Origin: Curtobacterium sp. ZW137
Lineage (GTDB): Bacteria; Actinomycetota; Actinomycetes; Actinomycetales; Microbacteriaceae
Direction: 5' to 3'
Assembly: GCF_003762905.1 (NCBI RefSeq)
Contig: NZ_RJKS01000002.1
Coordinates: forward strand, 728,039-792,038
DNA: 64,000 nt
The notes under the pieces are model-generated. The model searched no databases and had not been told where the DNA came from. It saw only the letters and a list, made by a program, of their open reading frames with translations. The position numbers and the translations under genes are program-made. Below, piece after piece: positions 8,023 through 15,223 of this stretch. Position 1 is the stretch's first letter, and each line of letters starts with the position of its first letter.

Positions 8023-8649
8023 TCAGCCGATGCTGCGGACCGCTTCCACGAACGCCCGGATCTTCGCGGCGTCCTTGACGCCGCGCTCGGACTCGACACC
8101 GCTCGACACGTCGACCCCGTCCGGGTCGAGGCTCTCGACTGCAGCGACGACGTTGGCCGGGGTGAGCCCGCCCGCGAGGATCCAGGCTTCGTCGATGCCG
8201 TCGGCGATGACGGACGGGTCGATCAGTCGGCCGCTGCCGGGGACGGCGGCGTCGAGGAGCAGCAGGTCGTGGTCGTAGGACCCGCGCTGCTCCGGGGTCT
8301 CGCGGAGGTAGTCCTCGGCGGCGACGGCACGGATCGTGAAGAACCCGGCGTCACGGGCGCGGGCGAAGTCGGTCGCCGACTCGCCACCGTGGAGCTGGAG
8401 CGTGGTGAGCCCCACCGCGGAGGCGATGCCGACGATCTCGTCGATCTCCTGGTCGCGGAACACCCCGACCGCGTCGATGCCGTCCGGGACCCGCTCGACG
8501 AGTTCCTTCGCGAGGTCGGCCGTCACGGTCCGGGGGCTCCCCGCGGCGAAGACGAACCCGACCGCGTCGGCGCCCGCGTCGATGGCGGCGTCGACGGTCT
8601 CCGGCGTCGAGAGTCCGCAGATCTTGATCCAGCGCTGGTCGGTGCTCAT
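8023..8649 (-). CDS. trpF: Phosphoribosylanthranilate isomerase
   Basis: 208 residues forming a (beta/alpha)8 barrel. The general base Cys lies in WIKICGLSTPE and the general acid Asp in DGVDVSSGVESERGVKD; AWILAGGLTPANV is the phosphate-binding loop. TrpF converts N-(5-phosphoribosyl)anthranilate to CdRP in tryptophan synthesis. No other trp gene lies in the window, so it is an orphan copy, as often found in actinobacteria. ATG 8649 has an AGGA site 8 bases up; ATG 8658 is an in-frame alternative. Confidence 0.92.
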   Translation of the reverse strand: MSTDQRWIKICGLSTPETVDAAIDAGADAVGFVFAAGSPRTVTADLAKELVERVPDGIDAVGVFRDQEIDEIVGIASAVGLTTLQLHGGESATDFARARDAGFFTIRAVAAEDYLRETPEQRGSYDHDLLLLDAAVPGSGRLIDPSVIADGIDEAWILAGGLTPANVVAAVESLDPDGVDVSSGVESERGVKDAAKIRAFVEAVRSIG

Positions 8650-8698
8650 GCGTTCCATCCTGCCCGACGGGACCGGCGGTCGGGTTCGCTCGGCGCGA

Positions 8699-9811
8699 TC
8701 AGTGCAGGGTGCCGGCGACGTAGCTGAGGGCACAGGCGAGCAGCACGCCTGCCGCGGCGAACGACCCGGTGAGGATGTTCCGTCGCCGCCACCGCCGGAC
8801 GGCCACGAACGTGCCGCGCTTGGCGTGCCGGTGCGCCGCCCGGTGCATGCGGTGGTCGCGCTTGTGCGCGACCCGCTGCGGGCCGAGCGGGACCGGGCCG
8901 GTGACCTGGGTGGATCCCCCGCGGAGCGCACGGGCGACGGCCACCGCGGTGGGTCGTCGTGCCGGGTCGCGGTCGGTCATCCGGAGGAGCAGGTCCCGCC
9001 AGTCCGGGCCGACGGCGTCCGGGATCTCCGGGCTCCGGCGGAGTCGGGCGAGCGCTGCTTCGACGAGCGTGCCGGAGTACTCCTGCTTGCCCGTCAGCGC
9101 CTCGAGCAGGACCAGACCGAGGGAGTAGACGTCGGTCGCGTAGCTGATCGGCTCCCCGGCGACCTGCTCGGGGCTGAGGTAGGCGGCGGTGCCGATGATC
9201 GTGCCGTCGTTGGTGAGCCGGGAGCCGTCGACGAAGTGCGCGACCCCGAAGTCCGTCAGCTTCACGGTGCGGGCGAACCCGGAGGACCCGTGGTCGCTGA
9301 TCAGGATGTTCGCCGGCTTCACGTCCCGGTGCACGATCCCGCGGGAGTGCACGTACGCGAGCGCGTCGGCGAGCTGCGCGCCGAGGTCAGCGGCCTCGTA
9401 GTTGTGGAGAGCCCCCTCGGCCAGGCGGCGGAGCAGGGTCGTGTCGGCGATGAGCTCCATCACGATGTACCGGTGCGGTCCGTCGGAGAACTCGTGCGTG
9501 CCGGCGTCGTAGAGCGGGATCAGCCCGGGGTGCGAGAGCATGCTGAGCAGCCGGATCTCGCGTTCCTGGCGCACCCGGTCGGCCGTCGTCATGGCCTGCG
9601 GTGTCGCGAAGAGCTTCACGGCGACGAGCCGGTAGGTGTGCTCGTCGCGGGCTTCGTAGACCGAGCCCATCCCCCCGGTGCCGATGAGCCGGGACAGCCG
9701 GTACCGACCGGAGAGCACCGTCTCGGTCCGTTGGTTGTCGACCAGGGTCATCGTGCGTGTCGTTCCGTCGGGAGCCAGGAGGAGGCGATGGTTGCTCGCG
9801 TGGTGGCTCAT
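8699..9811 (-). CDS. Serine/threonine protein kinase, membrane-anchored
   Basis: 370 residues. A complete Hanks-type kinase domain spans about 36-295: glycine loop IGTGGMGSV (43-51), VAVK Lys66, C-helix Glu84, HRDVKPAN with catalytic Asp163, DFG 187-189 and the GTAAYLSPEQ activation segment end. After a basic juxtamembrane stretch one membrane helix (about 346-366) sits almost at the C-terminus, so there is hardly any extracellular sensor; this resembles minimal actinobacterial PknA-like kinases. An internal ATG (residue 21, at 9751) is an alternative start. No FHA or phosphatase gene is adjacent. Confidence 0.9.
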   Translation of the reverse strand: MSHHASNHRLLLAPDGTTRTMTLVDNQRTETVLSGRYRLSRLIGTGGMGSVYEARDEHTYRLVAVKLFATPQAMTTADRVRQEREIRLLSMLSHPGLIPLYDAGTHEFSDGPHRYIVMELIADTTLLRRLAEGALHNYEAADLGAQLADALAYVHSRGIVHRDVKPANILISDHGSSGFARTVKLTDFGVAHFVDGSRLTNDGTIIGTAAYLSPEQVAGEPISYATDVYSLGLVLLEALTGKQEYSGTLVEAALARLRRSPEIPDAVGPDWRDLLLRMTDRDPARRPTAVAVARALRGGSTQVTGPVPLGPQRVAHKRDHRMHRAAHRHAKRGTFVAVRRWRRRNILTGSFAAAGVLLACALSYVAGTLH

Positions 9812-9940
9812 CCAGTACGGTACGCGTTCGCGAGGCTGAAAGCGCGGGTGTTATGCCTTCGTGACCAGGGGTACATCCCTGTGTTCATGCGGATGTATCG
9901 GGGTTTAGGCTCTGCCCACATCACCCGGAGAGGATGACTC

Positions 9941-10144
9941 ATGGCGCTGACGAAGGGCGACGAGGTGCACTGGAACACCTCGCAGGGGAAGACGACCGGC
10001 AAGCTCGTGCAGAAGCGCACGAGCGACTTCGAGTTCGACGGTCAGACGTTCAAGCCGACCGACGACGACCCGTACTGGATCGTCGAGTCGGAGAAGTCCG
10101 GCAAGCGGGCCGCGCACAAGGAGTCGGCGCTCACGAAGGCGTGA
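9941..10144 (+). CDS. DUF2945 (hypervirulence-associated TUDOR domain) protein
   Basis: 67 residues, the whole protein being one DUF2945 domain: KGDEVHWNTSQGKTTGKLVQK then EFDGQTFKPTDDDPYWIVESEKSGKRAAHKESAL. The family folds as a small TUDOR-like barrel with unknown function and is common in soil and plant bacteria. A GGAG site lies 8 bases before ATG 9941. Its 3' end overlaps the convergent DedA gene by 14 bp. Confidence 0.8.
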   Translation: MALTKGDEVHWNTSQGKTTGKLVQKRTSDFEFDGQTFKPTDDDPYWIVESEKSGKRAAHKESALTKA

Positions 10145-10835
10145 CGCCGGACCGCCGGCGGTCGGCCTTCTCCGCCCGCGAGCGACGGACGCGCCGCACC
10201 ACGAAGACGATCACGACGCCGGCGATCGCCGCGTACATCCCGCGGTCGATCCACTCGGTGTAGCCCTCGATCTTCTCGTACTGGGTGCCGAGGGCCGCTC
10301 CGCCGAGGACGAGCAGGCTGTTCCACACCCCGGACCCGATGATCGTGAACACCGAGAACGACACGAGGTTCATCCGGTCGGCGCCGGCGGGCAGGGAGAT
10401 CAGGCTCCGGACGATCGGCACGAGGCGCCCGAAGAGCACCGCGCTCCGTCCGTGCCGGTGGAACCAGCCGGCAGCCTTCCGGAAGTCGTCCTCGTCGACG
10501 AGCGGCAGCTTGCCGAGCCACCGAACGGTCCGCTCGAAGCCGATCACCCGGCCGAGCCAGTAGAGCACGAGCGCCCCGACGTACGAGCCGAGGGTCGCGA
10601 GGACCAGCACGAGGACGAGGTTCATGCGTCCCGCGCCGGCGAGGAAGCCCGCGAGCGGCAGGATCACCTCGGACGGGATCGGCGGGAACACCGTCTCGAC
10701 GAAGAGCATCAGCGCGACGCCCCACTCGCCGAGTGCGTCGATGAGCCGGAGGACCATCCCCGACAGCCCGCCCATCTCCGCGTCGGATGAGGAGGACGAC
10801 GCGACGGACGTGGCGGCGGCGAGGGCAGTCGTCAT
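10131..10835 (-). CDS. DedA family integral membrane protein
   Basis: 234 residues. The DedA/SNARE-associated domain is clear: FVETVFPPIPSEVILPLAGFLAGAG (conserved Glu-x-x-x-PPxPSE), GSYVGALVLYWLGRVIG and the GRLVPIVRSLISLPAGADRM motif with the essential Arg residues. DedA proteins move undecaprenyl phosphate or phospholipids across the membrane and support envelope integrity. An N-terminal Ser-rich stretch precedes the first helix, and the C-terminus is basic. The gene ends inside the last codons of the convergent DUF2945 gene. Confidence 0.88.
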   Translation of the reverse strand: MTTALAAATSVASSSSSDAEMGGLSGMVLRLIDALGEWGVALMLFVETVFPPIPSEVILPLAGFLAGAGRMNLVLVLVLATLGSYVGALVLYWLGRVIGFERTVRWLGKLPLVDEDDFRKAAGWFHRHGRSAVLFGRLVPIVRSLISLPAGADRMNLVSFSVFTIIGSGVWNSLLVLGGAALGTQYEKIEGYTEWIDRGMYAAIAGVVIVFVVRRVRRSRAEKADRRRSGVTPS

Positions 10836-10886
10836 GCCGCCATGGTCCCTGAACGGCCTGACAGGTCGCGCAGAGCGACCTGGGGA

Positions 10887-12053
10887 TCAGCCGCCGAGAC
10901 CCATGTGCGTCGCGCGCACGTGGGTCAACGACCGCGCCAATGCTCCCCGCGCGACGGCGTCCCGTCCGAGCGTGGACGGCACGATCGCGACGGGGTGGCG
11001 CAGCTGGGGCCCGACCGCCTCGGCGAGCGCCGCGCAGAACACCTCGGCCGCCGGGGTCACCTCTCCCCCGACCACCACGACCTCCGGGTCGATGGTCGCC
11101 ACGAGCTGCGCGACGCCGGTCGCGACGTCGGCAGCGAGCGCCCGGACCACGTCCGCGGCGGCCGCGTCGCCCTGCCCGGCCGACACCATGACGGACTCGA
11201 GGTCCGCGCCGGACGGGATCCGTGCCTCCAGTCGGGCGGGTGCGCCGGGCCAGCCCGTCGATGCCAGGCCACCCACCTCGCCCGCCGCGCCGCGGGCTCC
11301 GCGGGCGAGCGCGCCGTCGATCAGGTACGCGGCGCCGATCTGGCGGCCCATCACGAGGTAGAGCGCGTCCCGGACCCCGCGGAACGATCCCCACATCGTC
11401 TCCGCGGTGGCGGCGAGCTTGGCGTCGTTGTCGAAGAAGGTCGTCGCCGTCGGGAAGAGGTCCTGGATGCGGCCGGGCATGCGGCCCTCGACCCACTGCG
11501 GCACCGCGATCGTGTAGTCGATCGAGCCGTCCCGGTCGACCACGGCCGGGACGCCGAAGGTCGCGGCGAGGAGCCCGCCGGCCCCGGGCGTCGAGGTGAG
11601 GCGTGTCACGACGTCCTGCACGCTCGCCCATGCCTGATCTGCCGATGCCAGGTTCGGGTAGACCTCGTCGACGCGGGCGATCTGCTCGCCACGGAGGTCG
11701 GCGAGCACGCCGACGATGCCGTGCAGCCCGAGGTCCACCCCGAGCACGGATCCAGCGGCCGCGTCCGCACGGAACCGCTTCGCCCGGCGGCCGGCCTTGT
11801 TCGGCGTCGCGATCGCGTCCGCCTCCCGCACCCAGCCCTCCGCGACGAGGTCCGCCAGCGACGCCTCGACGGTGGGTCGGGACAGCCCGACGAGTCGGCT
11901 CAGCTCGGTGACGGTGAAGGTCTCGGTGGCGGACGAGCCGTCGCCGCGGAACAGCTCGTCGAGGATCGCGCGGGAGTTGATCAGCCTGAGCGTGCCGGGC
12001 GAGCTTCCCACGACCCCACTCGGGATCGTTGACAGGGTCTCGCTCACAGCCAT
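10887..12053 (-). CDS. ROK family transcriptional regulator
   Basis: About 388 residues: an N-terminal winged HTH (TVTELSRLVGLSRPTVEASLADLVAEGW, residues 46-75) and a C-terminal ROK sugar-kinase-like domain with LGVDLGLHGI, FGVPAVVDRDGS, DNDAKLAA and GAAYLIDGALARGARGAAGEVGG. The usual ROK zinc motif CxCGxxGC is absent. Such proteins repress sugar-utilisation genes and are released by a sugar ligand. It faces the GH20 hexosaminidase gene across 30 bp, so GlcNAc or chitobiose control is a fair inference. ATG 12053 is very close to GGAGG; the GTG at 12047 has better spacing. Confidence 0.87.
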   Translation of the reverse strand: MAVSETLSTIPSGVVGSSPGTLRLINSRAILDELFRGDGSSATETFTVTELSRLVGLSRPTVEASLADLVAEGWVREADAIATPNKAGRRAKRFRADAAAGSVLGVDLGLHGIVGVLADLRGEQIARVDEVYPNLASADQAWASVQDVVTRLTSTPGAGGLLAATFGVPAVVDRDGSIDYTIAVPQWVEGRMPGRIQDLFPTATTFFDNDAKLAATAETMWGSFRGVRDALYLVMGRQIGAAYLIDGALARGARGAAGEVGGLASTGWPGAPARLEARIPSGADLESVMVSAGQGDAAAADVVRALAADVATGVAQLVATIDPEVVVVGGEVTPAAEVFCAALAEAVGPQLRHPVAIVPSTLGRDAVARGALARSLTHVRATHMGLGG

Positions 12054-12083
12054 AGCCTCCACATTACGAAAGATCATTGAGGA

Positions 12084-13778
12084 ATGGTGGACGCCGACAT
12101 GCTCATCCCCCGCCCGCGCCTGTCGACACCCGGTGTCGGCTCGTTCGAGATCACCCCGACGACCCGCATCGCCGCAGACGACGCGAGCGATTCGGTCCGA
12201 CTGTACCTGCAGCAGACACTGCGCGGATCGACCGGACTGCCCGTGCGCGACGCCGAGACCGCAGGGCCCGACACCATCGCGCTGCGCGTCGGTGCCGACG
12301 ACCTGCTGGCCGGCCCCGCCGGGTCCGTCGAGGAGTCGTTCCGGCTCACCGTCACGACCGACGGCATCGAGATCGTCGGCGGGGGCGCCGCCGGGGTCTT
12401 CTACGGCGTCCAGGCACTCCTCCAGCTCCTGCCGGCGGACGTGTACCGGAAGGGCCGTGTCGACGCCGGTCCGTGGACCGTGCCCGTCCAGGAGATCGCG
12501 GACGCCCCGGCGTTCGCGTGGCGCGGGGTGATGCTCGACGTGGTCCGGCACTTCCGGACCAAGGCCGAGGTCCTCCGCGTGATCGACCAGCTCGCCGCGC
12601 ACCGCATCAACACGATGCACTTCCACCTCACCGACGACCAGGGCTGGCGGATCGAGATCCGGAAGCACCCGCGCCTCACCGAGATCGGGTCGTGGCGACG
12701 CGAGTCCCAGGTCGGCGCCCACGTCACCGACGCCGACGGGGTGCTCCGCCCGCAGGCCTTCGACGGCCGTCCGCACGGCGGCTACTACACGCAGGACGAC
12801 ATCCGGGAGATCGTGGCCTACGCCGCGGACCGGTTCGTCACGGTCGTGCCGGAGATCGAGAGCCCGGGGCACGTCCGCGCCGCGCTGGCCGCGTACCCGG
12901 AACTCGGCGTCACCCCGGACCAGCCCGTGGAGGTCTGGACGGAGTGGGGCATCGCCGACGACGTCCTGAACGCCGAGGACGCCACGATCGACTTCTTCAA
13001 GGACGTCCTCGACGAGGTCATCACCCTCTTCCCGTCCGCGTACATCGGCGTCGGCGGCGACGAGTGCCCGAAGGTGCAGTGGGAGGGCGACGCCCGCACG
13101 CAGGCGCGCATGCGCGAGCTCGGCCTCGCCGACGAGGAACAGCTCCAGGCCTGGATCATCGGCCAGCTCGCGGCGCACATCGAGTCACAGGGCCGCCGTG
13201 CGTTCGGCTGGGACGAGATCCTCGAGGGCGGGACCCTCTCCGAGTCCGCCACCGTCGTCTCCTGGCGCGGGCTCCGTGGCGCCACCACCGCGGCCAAGCG
13301 CGGGCACGACGTGATCTCCTCCCCGGACGACCAGGTGTACCTCGACTACCGGCAGAGCGACCTGCCGAACGAGCCGATCCCGGTGTCGATCGTCCTCACC
13401 GTGGACGACGTGTTCCGGTTCGACCCGGTCCCGGCCGGCCTGACGGACGCCGAGCGGGCGCACGTCATCGGCGGCCAGGGCAACATGTGGTGCGAGCACG
13501 TCGACTCCGTCCGGAAGCTCGACTACCAGCTGTTCCCGCGCGTCGCGGCGCTGTCCGAGGCCCTCTGGTCCGCGGACGTCACCGGCCCGCGCGACCTGGC
13601 GGACTTCTCCGGGCGACTGGCCGAGCACCTCGCGCGGCTCGAGGCCATGGGCATCGAGTACCGCCACGAGACCGGGCCGTTCCCGTGGCAGGAGCGTCCG
13701 GGCGTGCCGGGCCGTCCGCACTCGCGGGAGGAACGTGCGGCCTACATCGACGCGGTGACGGCCAACATCGCGGAGTGA
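12084..13778 (+). CDS. Beta-N-acetylhexosaminidase (GH20)
   Basis: 564 residues. Residues 1-130 form the GH20 N-terminal domain; the catalytic barrel follows with FAWRGVMLDVVRHF, HFHLTDDQGWRIEI, VPEIESPGHVRAAL and VGGDECPK, where Asp326-Glu327 is the catalytic pair of substrate-assisted hydrolysis. It removes terminal GlcNAc/GalNAc from chito-oligosaccharides, glycoproteins or peptidoglycan fragments. No signal peptide is seen, so it probably acts in the cytoplasm. GAGGA directly abuts ATG 12084; the in-frame ATG 12099 is an alternative. Divergent from the ROK regulator, the likely controller. Confidence 0.92.
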   Translation: MVDADMLIPRPRLSTPGVGSFEITPTTRIAADDASDSVRLYLQQTLRGSTGLPVRDAETAGPDTIALRVGADDLLAGPAGSVEESFRLTVTTDGIEIVGGGAAGVFYGVQALLQLLPADVYRKGRVDAGPWTVPVQEIADAPAFAWRGVMLDVVRHFRTKAEVLRVIDQLAAHRINTMHFHLTDDQGWRIEIRKHPRLTEIGSWRRESQVGAHVTDADGVLRPQAFDGRPHGGYYTQDDIREIVAYAADRFVTVVPEIESPGHVRAALAAYPELGVTPDQPVEVWTEWGIADDVLNAEDATIDFFKDVLDEVITLFPSAYIGVGGDECPKVQWEGDARTQARMRELGLADEEQLQAWIIGQLAAHIESQGRRAFGWDEILEGGTLSESATVVSWRGLRGATTAAKRGHDVISSPDDQVYLDYRQSDLPNEPIPVSIVLTVDDVFRFDPVPAGLTDAERAHVIGGQGNMWCEHVDSVRKLDYQLFPRVAALSEALWSADVTGPRDLADFSGRLAEHLARLEAMGIEYRHETGPFPWQERPGVPGRPHSREERAAYIDAVTANIAE

Positions 13779-13783
13779 CGCCC

Positions 13784-13813
13784 TCGACATCTGATGTATC
13801 AATGTCGTAGGGT
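13784..13813 (+). promoter_or_regulatory. Promoter of the CapD-like gene with CTGATGT motif
   Basis: TCGACA (13784-13789), 18 bases, TAGGGT (13808-13813), then 7 bases to the ATG. The spacer holds ACATCTGATGT, a near-palindrome, whose CTGATGT core (13791-13797) also appears in the upstream motif of the Wzx-like gene at 62030. This may link the gene to the surface-polysaccharide regulon. Confidence 0.45.
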
Positions 13814-13820
13814 CGCAGGC

Positions 13821-14849
13821 ATGCCCATCCCCAGCAGCCCCGGCCTCGACGGCGTCGACATCGAAGCGCTCCTCGGGGACCGGCCGCGGCACGACGAACT
13901 CGAACTCGCGGTCGACTTCGTCCGCGGGCAGTCGGTGCTCGTCACCGGGGCCGGGGGCTCGATCGGCAGCGAGCTGTGCCGGCAGCTCATGCGCTTCGAG
14001 CCGGCGGAGATCATCATGCTGGACCGCGACGAGACCGCCCTGCAGCACGTGCAGGTGTCGGTCGCGGGGCACGGCCTCCTCGACACCAGGGACGTCGTCC
14101 TCGCCGACATCCGGGACGCCACGACGATCCGGGACATCATGCTCGATCGGCGCCCCGACGTGGTGTTCCACGCCGCGGCGCTGAAGCACCTCCCGATGCT
14201 CGAGCAGTACCCGGACGAAGGCTGGAAGACGAACGTCCTCGGCACCCGCAACGTCCTCGCCGCCGCGGCCGGAGCGGGCGTCGGGACGCTCGTGAACATC
14301 TCCACGGACAAGGCCGCGAACCCGACGAGCATCCTCGGATCCACCAAGCGGATGGCGGAACGGCTCACCGCCTGGACCGCGGCCGAGACGGGCCGCGCGT
14401 ACGTGTCCGTCCGGTTCGGCAACGTCCTCGGCAGTCGCGGGTCGATGGTGCCGCTCTTCGCGGACCTGATCCGCGCGGGCCGGCCGGTGACCGTCACGCA
14501 CCCCGACGCCACCCGGTACTTCATGTCCATCCCCGAAGCGTGCCACCTCGTGATCCAGGCGGCGGCGGTCGCGCAACCGGGGGAAGTCCTGGTGCTCGAC
14601 ATGGGGCAGCCGGTGCGGATCCTCGACATCGCGCGCCGGATGGTGTCCGCGCTGGGCGGGTCCTCCGACATCGTGTTCTCGGGGCTCCGGCCAGGCGAGA
14701 AGCTGCACGAGGACCTCATCGGCCGCGGCGAGACGGAGCGGCGGCCGGTGCACCCGAAGATCTCGCACGCCTCCGTGCCCCCGCTCGCACCGTCGGCCCT
14801 CGACGCCGCGCCGCGCGCGAACGTCGCGCCGGTCCTGCTGGCTGCCTGA
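13821..14849 (+). CDS. CapD/FlaA1-like UDP-sugar 4,6-dehydratase or epimerase
   Basis: 342 residues. An SDR with Rossmann motif VTGAGGSIGSE (about residues 38-48), HAAALKHLPMLEQYP, NISTDKAANPTSILGSTKRMAE (catalytic region) and RFGNVLGSRGSMVPLF, the hallmark of the soluble CapD/FlaA1 family that acts on UDP-GlcNAc in surface polysaccharide synthesis. It lacks the four N-terminal helices of full-length CapD. ATG 13821 is 7 bases after TAGGGT (13808-13813), with TCGACA 18 bases further up, so the mRNA is probably leaderless; an upstream frame adds 9 residues without support. It lies 21 kb away from the main polysaccharide region. Confidence 0.85.
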   Translation: MPIPSSPGLDGVDIEALLGDRPRHDELELAVDFVRGQSVLVTGAGGSIGSELCRQLMRFEPAEIIMLDRDETALQHVQVSVAGHGLLDTRDVVLADIRDATTIRDIMLDRRPDVVFHAAALKHLPMLEQYPDEGWKTNVLGTRNVLAAAAGAGVGTLVNISTDKAANPTSILGSTKRMAERLTAWTAAETGRAYVSVRFGNVLGSRGSMVPLFADLIRAGRPVTVTHPDATRYFMSIPEACHLVIQAAAVAQPGEVLVLDMGQPVRILDIARRMVSALGGSSDIVFSGLRPGEKLHEDLIGRGETERRPVHPKISHASVPPLAPSALDAAPRANVAPVLLAA

Positions 14850-14872
14850 CACGGCGCGGGCCGCACTGCGGC

Positions 14873-14999
14873 GCGAGACACCGCTCTGTCCGCGAGACGC
14901 CGCTCGGTCAGCGAGACGCGGCCCGGTCCGCGAGACGCCGCTCTGTGCACGAGACGCCGCCGACTCCGGCGGCGTCTCGAGCACAAGGCGGCGTCTCGG
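14873..14999. repeat. 19-bp tandem repeat block A with central hairpin
   Basis: Five direct copies of a roughly 19-bp unit (GCGAGACGCCGCTCTGTCC-like) start at 14873, 14892, 14911, 14930 and 14949. They are followed by two inverted copies (GGCGGCGTCTCG at 14968 and 14987, again 19 bp apart). Where orientation flips, a perfect 12-bp stem with loop gactcc forms (14950-14979). Together with the palindrome at 15028 and block B this fills the 374-bp gap between the CapD-like gene and fruA; no gene is seen there. Confidence 0.85.
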
Positions 15000-15027
15000 T
15001 GACCCGGCGGTGCCCGGCCAAGCCAGA

Positions 15028-15077
15028 CCACGGACGGGAGGCCCGGTGCCAGCTGGCACCGGGCCTCCCGTCCGTGG
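15028..15077. terminator. 50-bp perfect palindrome, bidirectional terminator
   Basis: Arms 15028-15050 and 15055-15077 pair over 23 bp around AGCT, which is itself self-complementary, so the whole 50 bp is a perfect palindrome. The arm contains GGACGGGAGGCCCGGTGCC, the family core seen at 5011 and 23848. It stands exactly between the two 19-bp repeat blocks and between convergent genes. Confidence 0.85.
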
Positions 15078-15111
15078 CATGGTCGCGTCCGACACGCTGC
15101 GCCGCACGCCG

Positions 15112-15182
15112 CGCGAGACGCCGCACGCGGTGCGAGACGCCGCCGATTCCGGCGGCGTCTCGCGCACACGGCGGCGTCTCGA
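15112..15182. repeat. 19-bp tandem repeat block B with central hairpin
   Basis: Two direct copies (GAGACG at 15115 and GAGACG at 15135-15136, about 19-20 bp apart) and two inverted copies (GGCGGCGTCTC at 15151 and 15170, 19 bp apart). A perfect 12-bp stem with loop gattcc forms at 15133-15162, one base different in the loop from block A. Blocks A and B flank the 50-bp palindrome. Confidence 0.8.
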
Positions 15183-15223
15183 CGAAGCAGCGGCGCCCCG
15201 ACGCGGCCCCAGCCGCGATCGCG

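Noticed and set aside
10887..13178. A 763-residue version of the ROK regulator.
   Set aside because: The first 375 residues are antisense to the GH20 gene; the HTH and ROK domains fit entirely in the part starting at 12053.
14873..15182. CRISPR array.
   Set aside because: The 19-bp units are tandem with no unique 30-40 bp spacers, occur in both orientations, and no cas gene is present.
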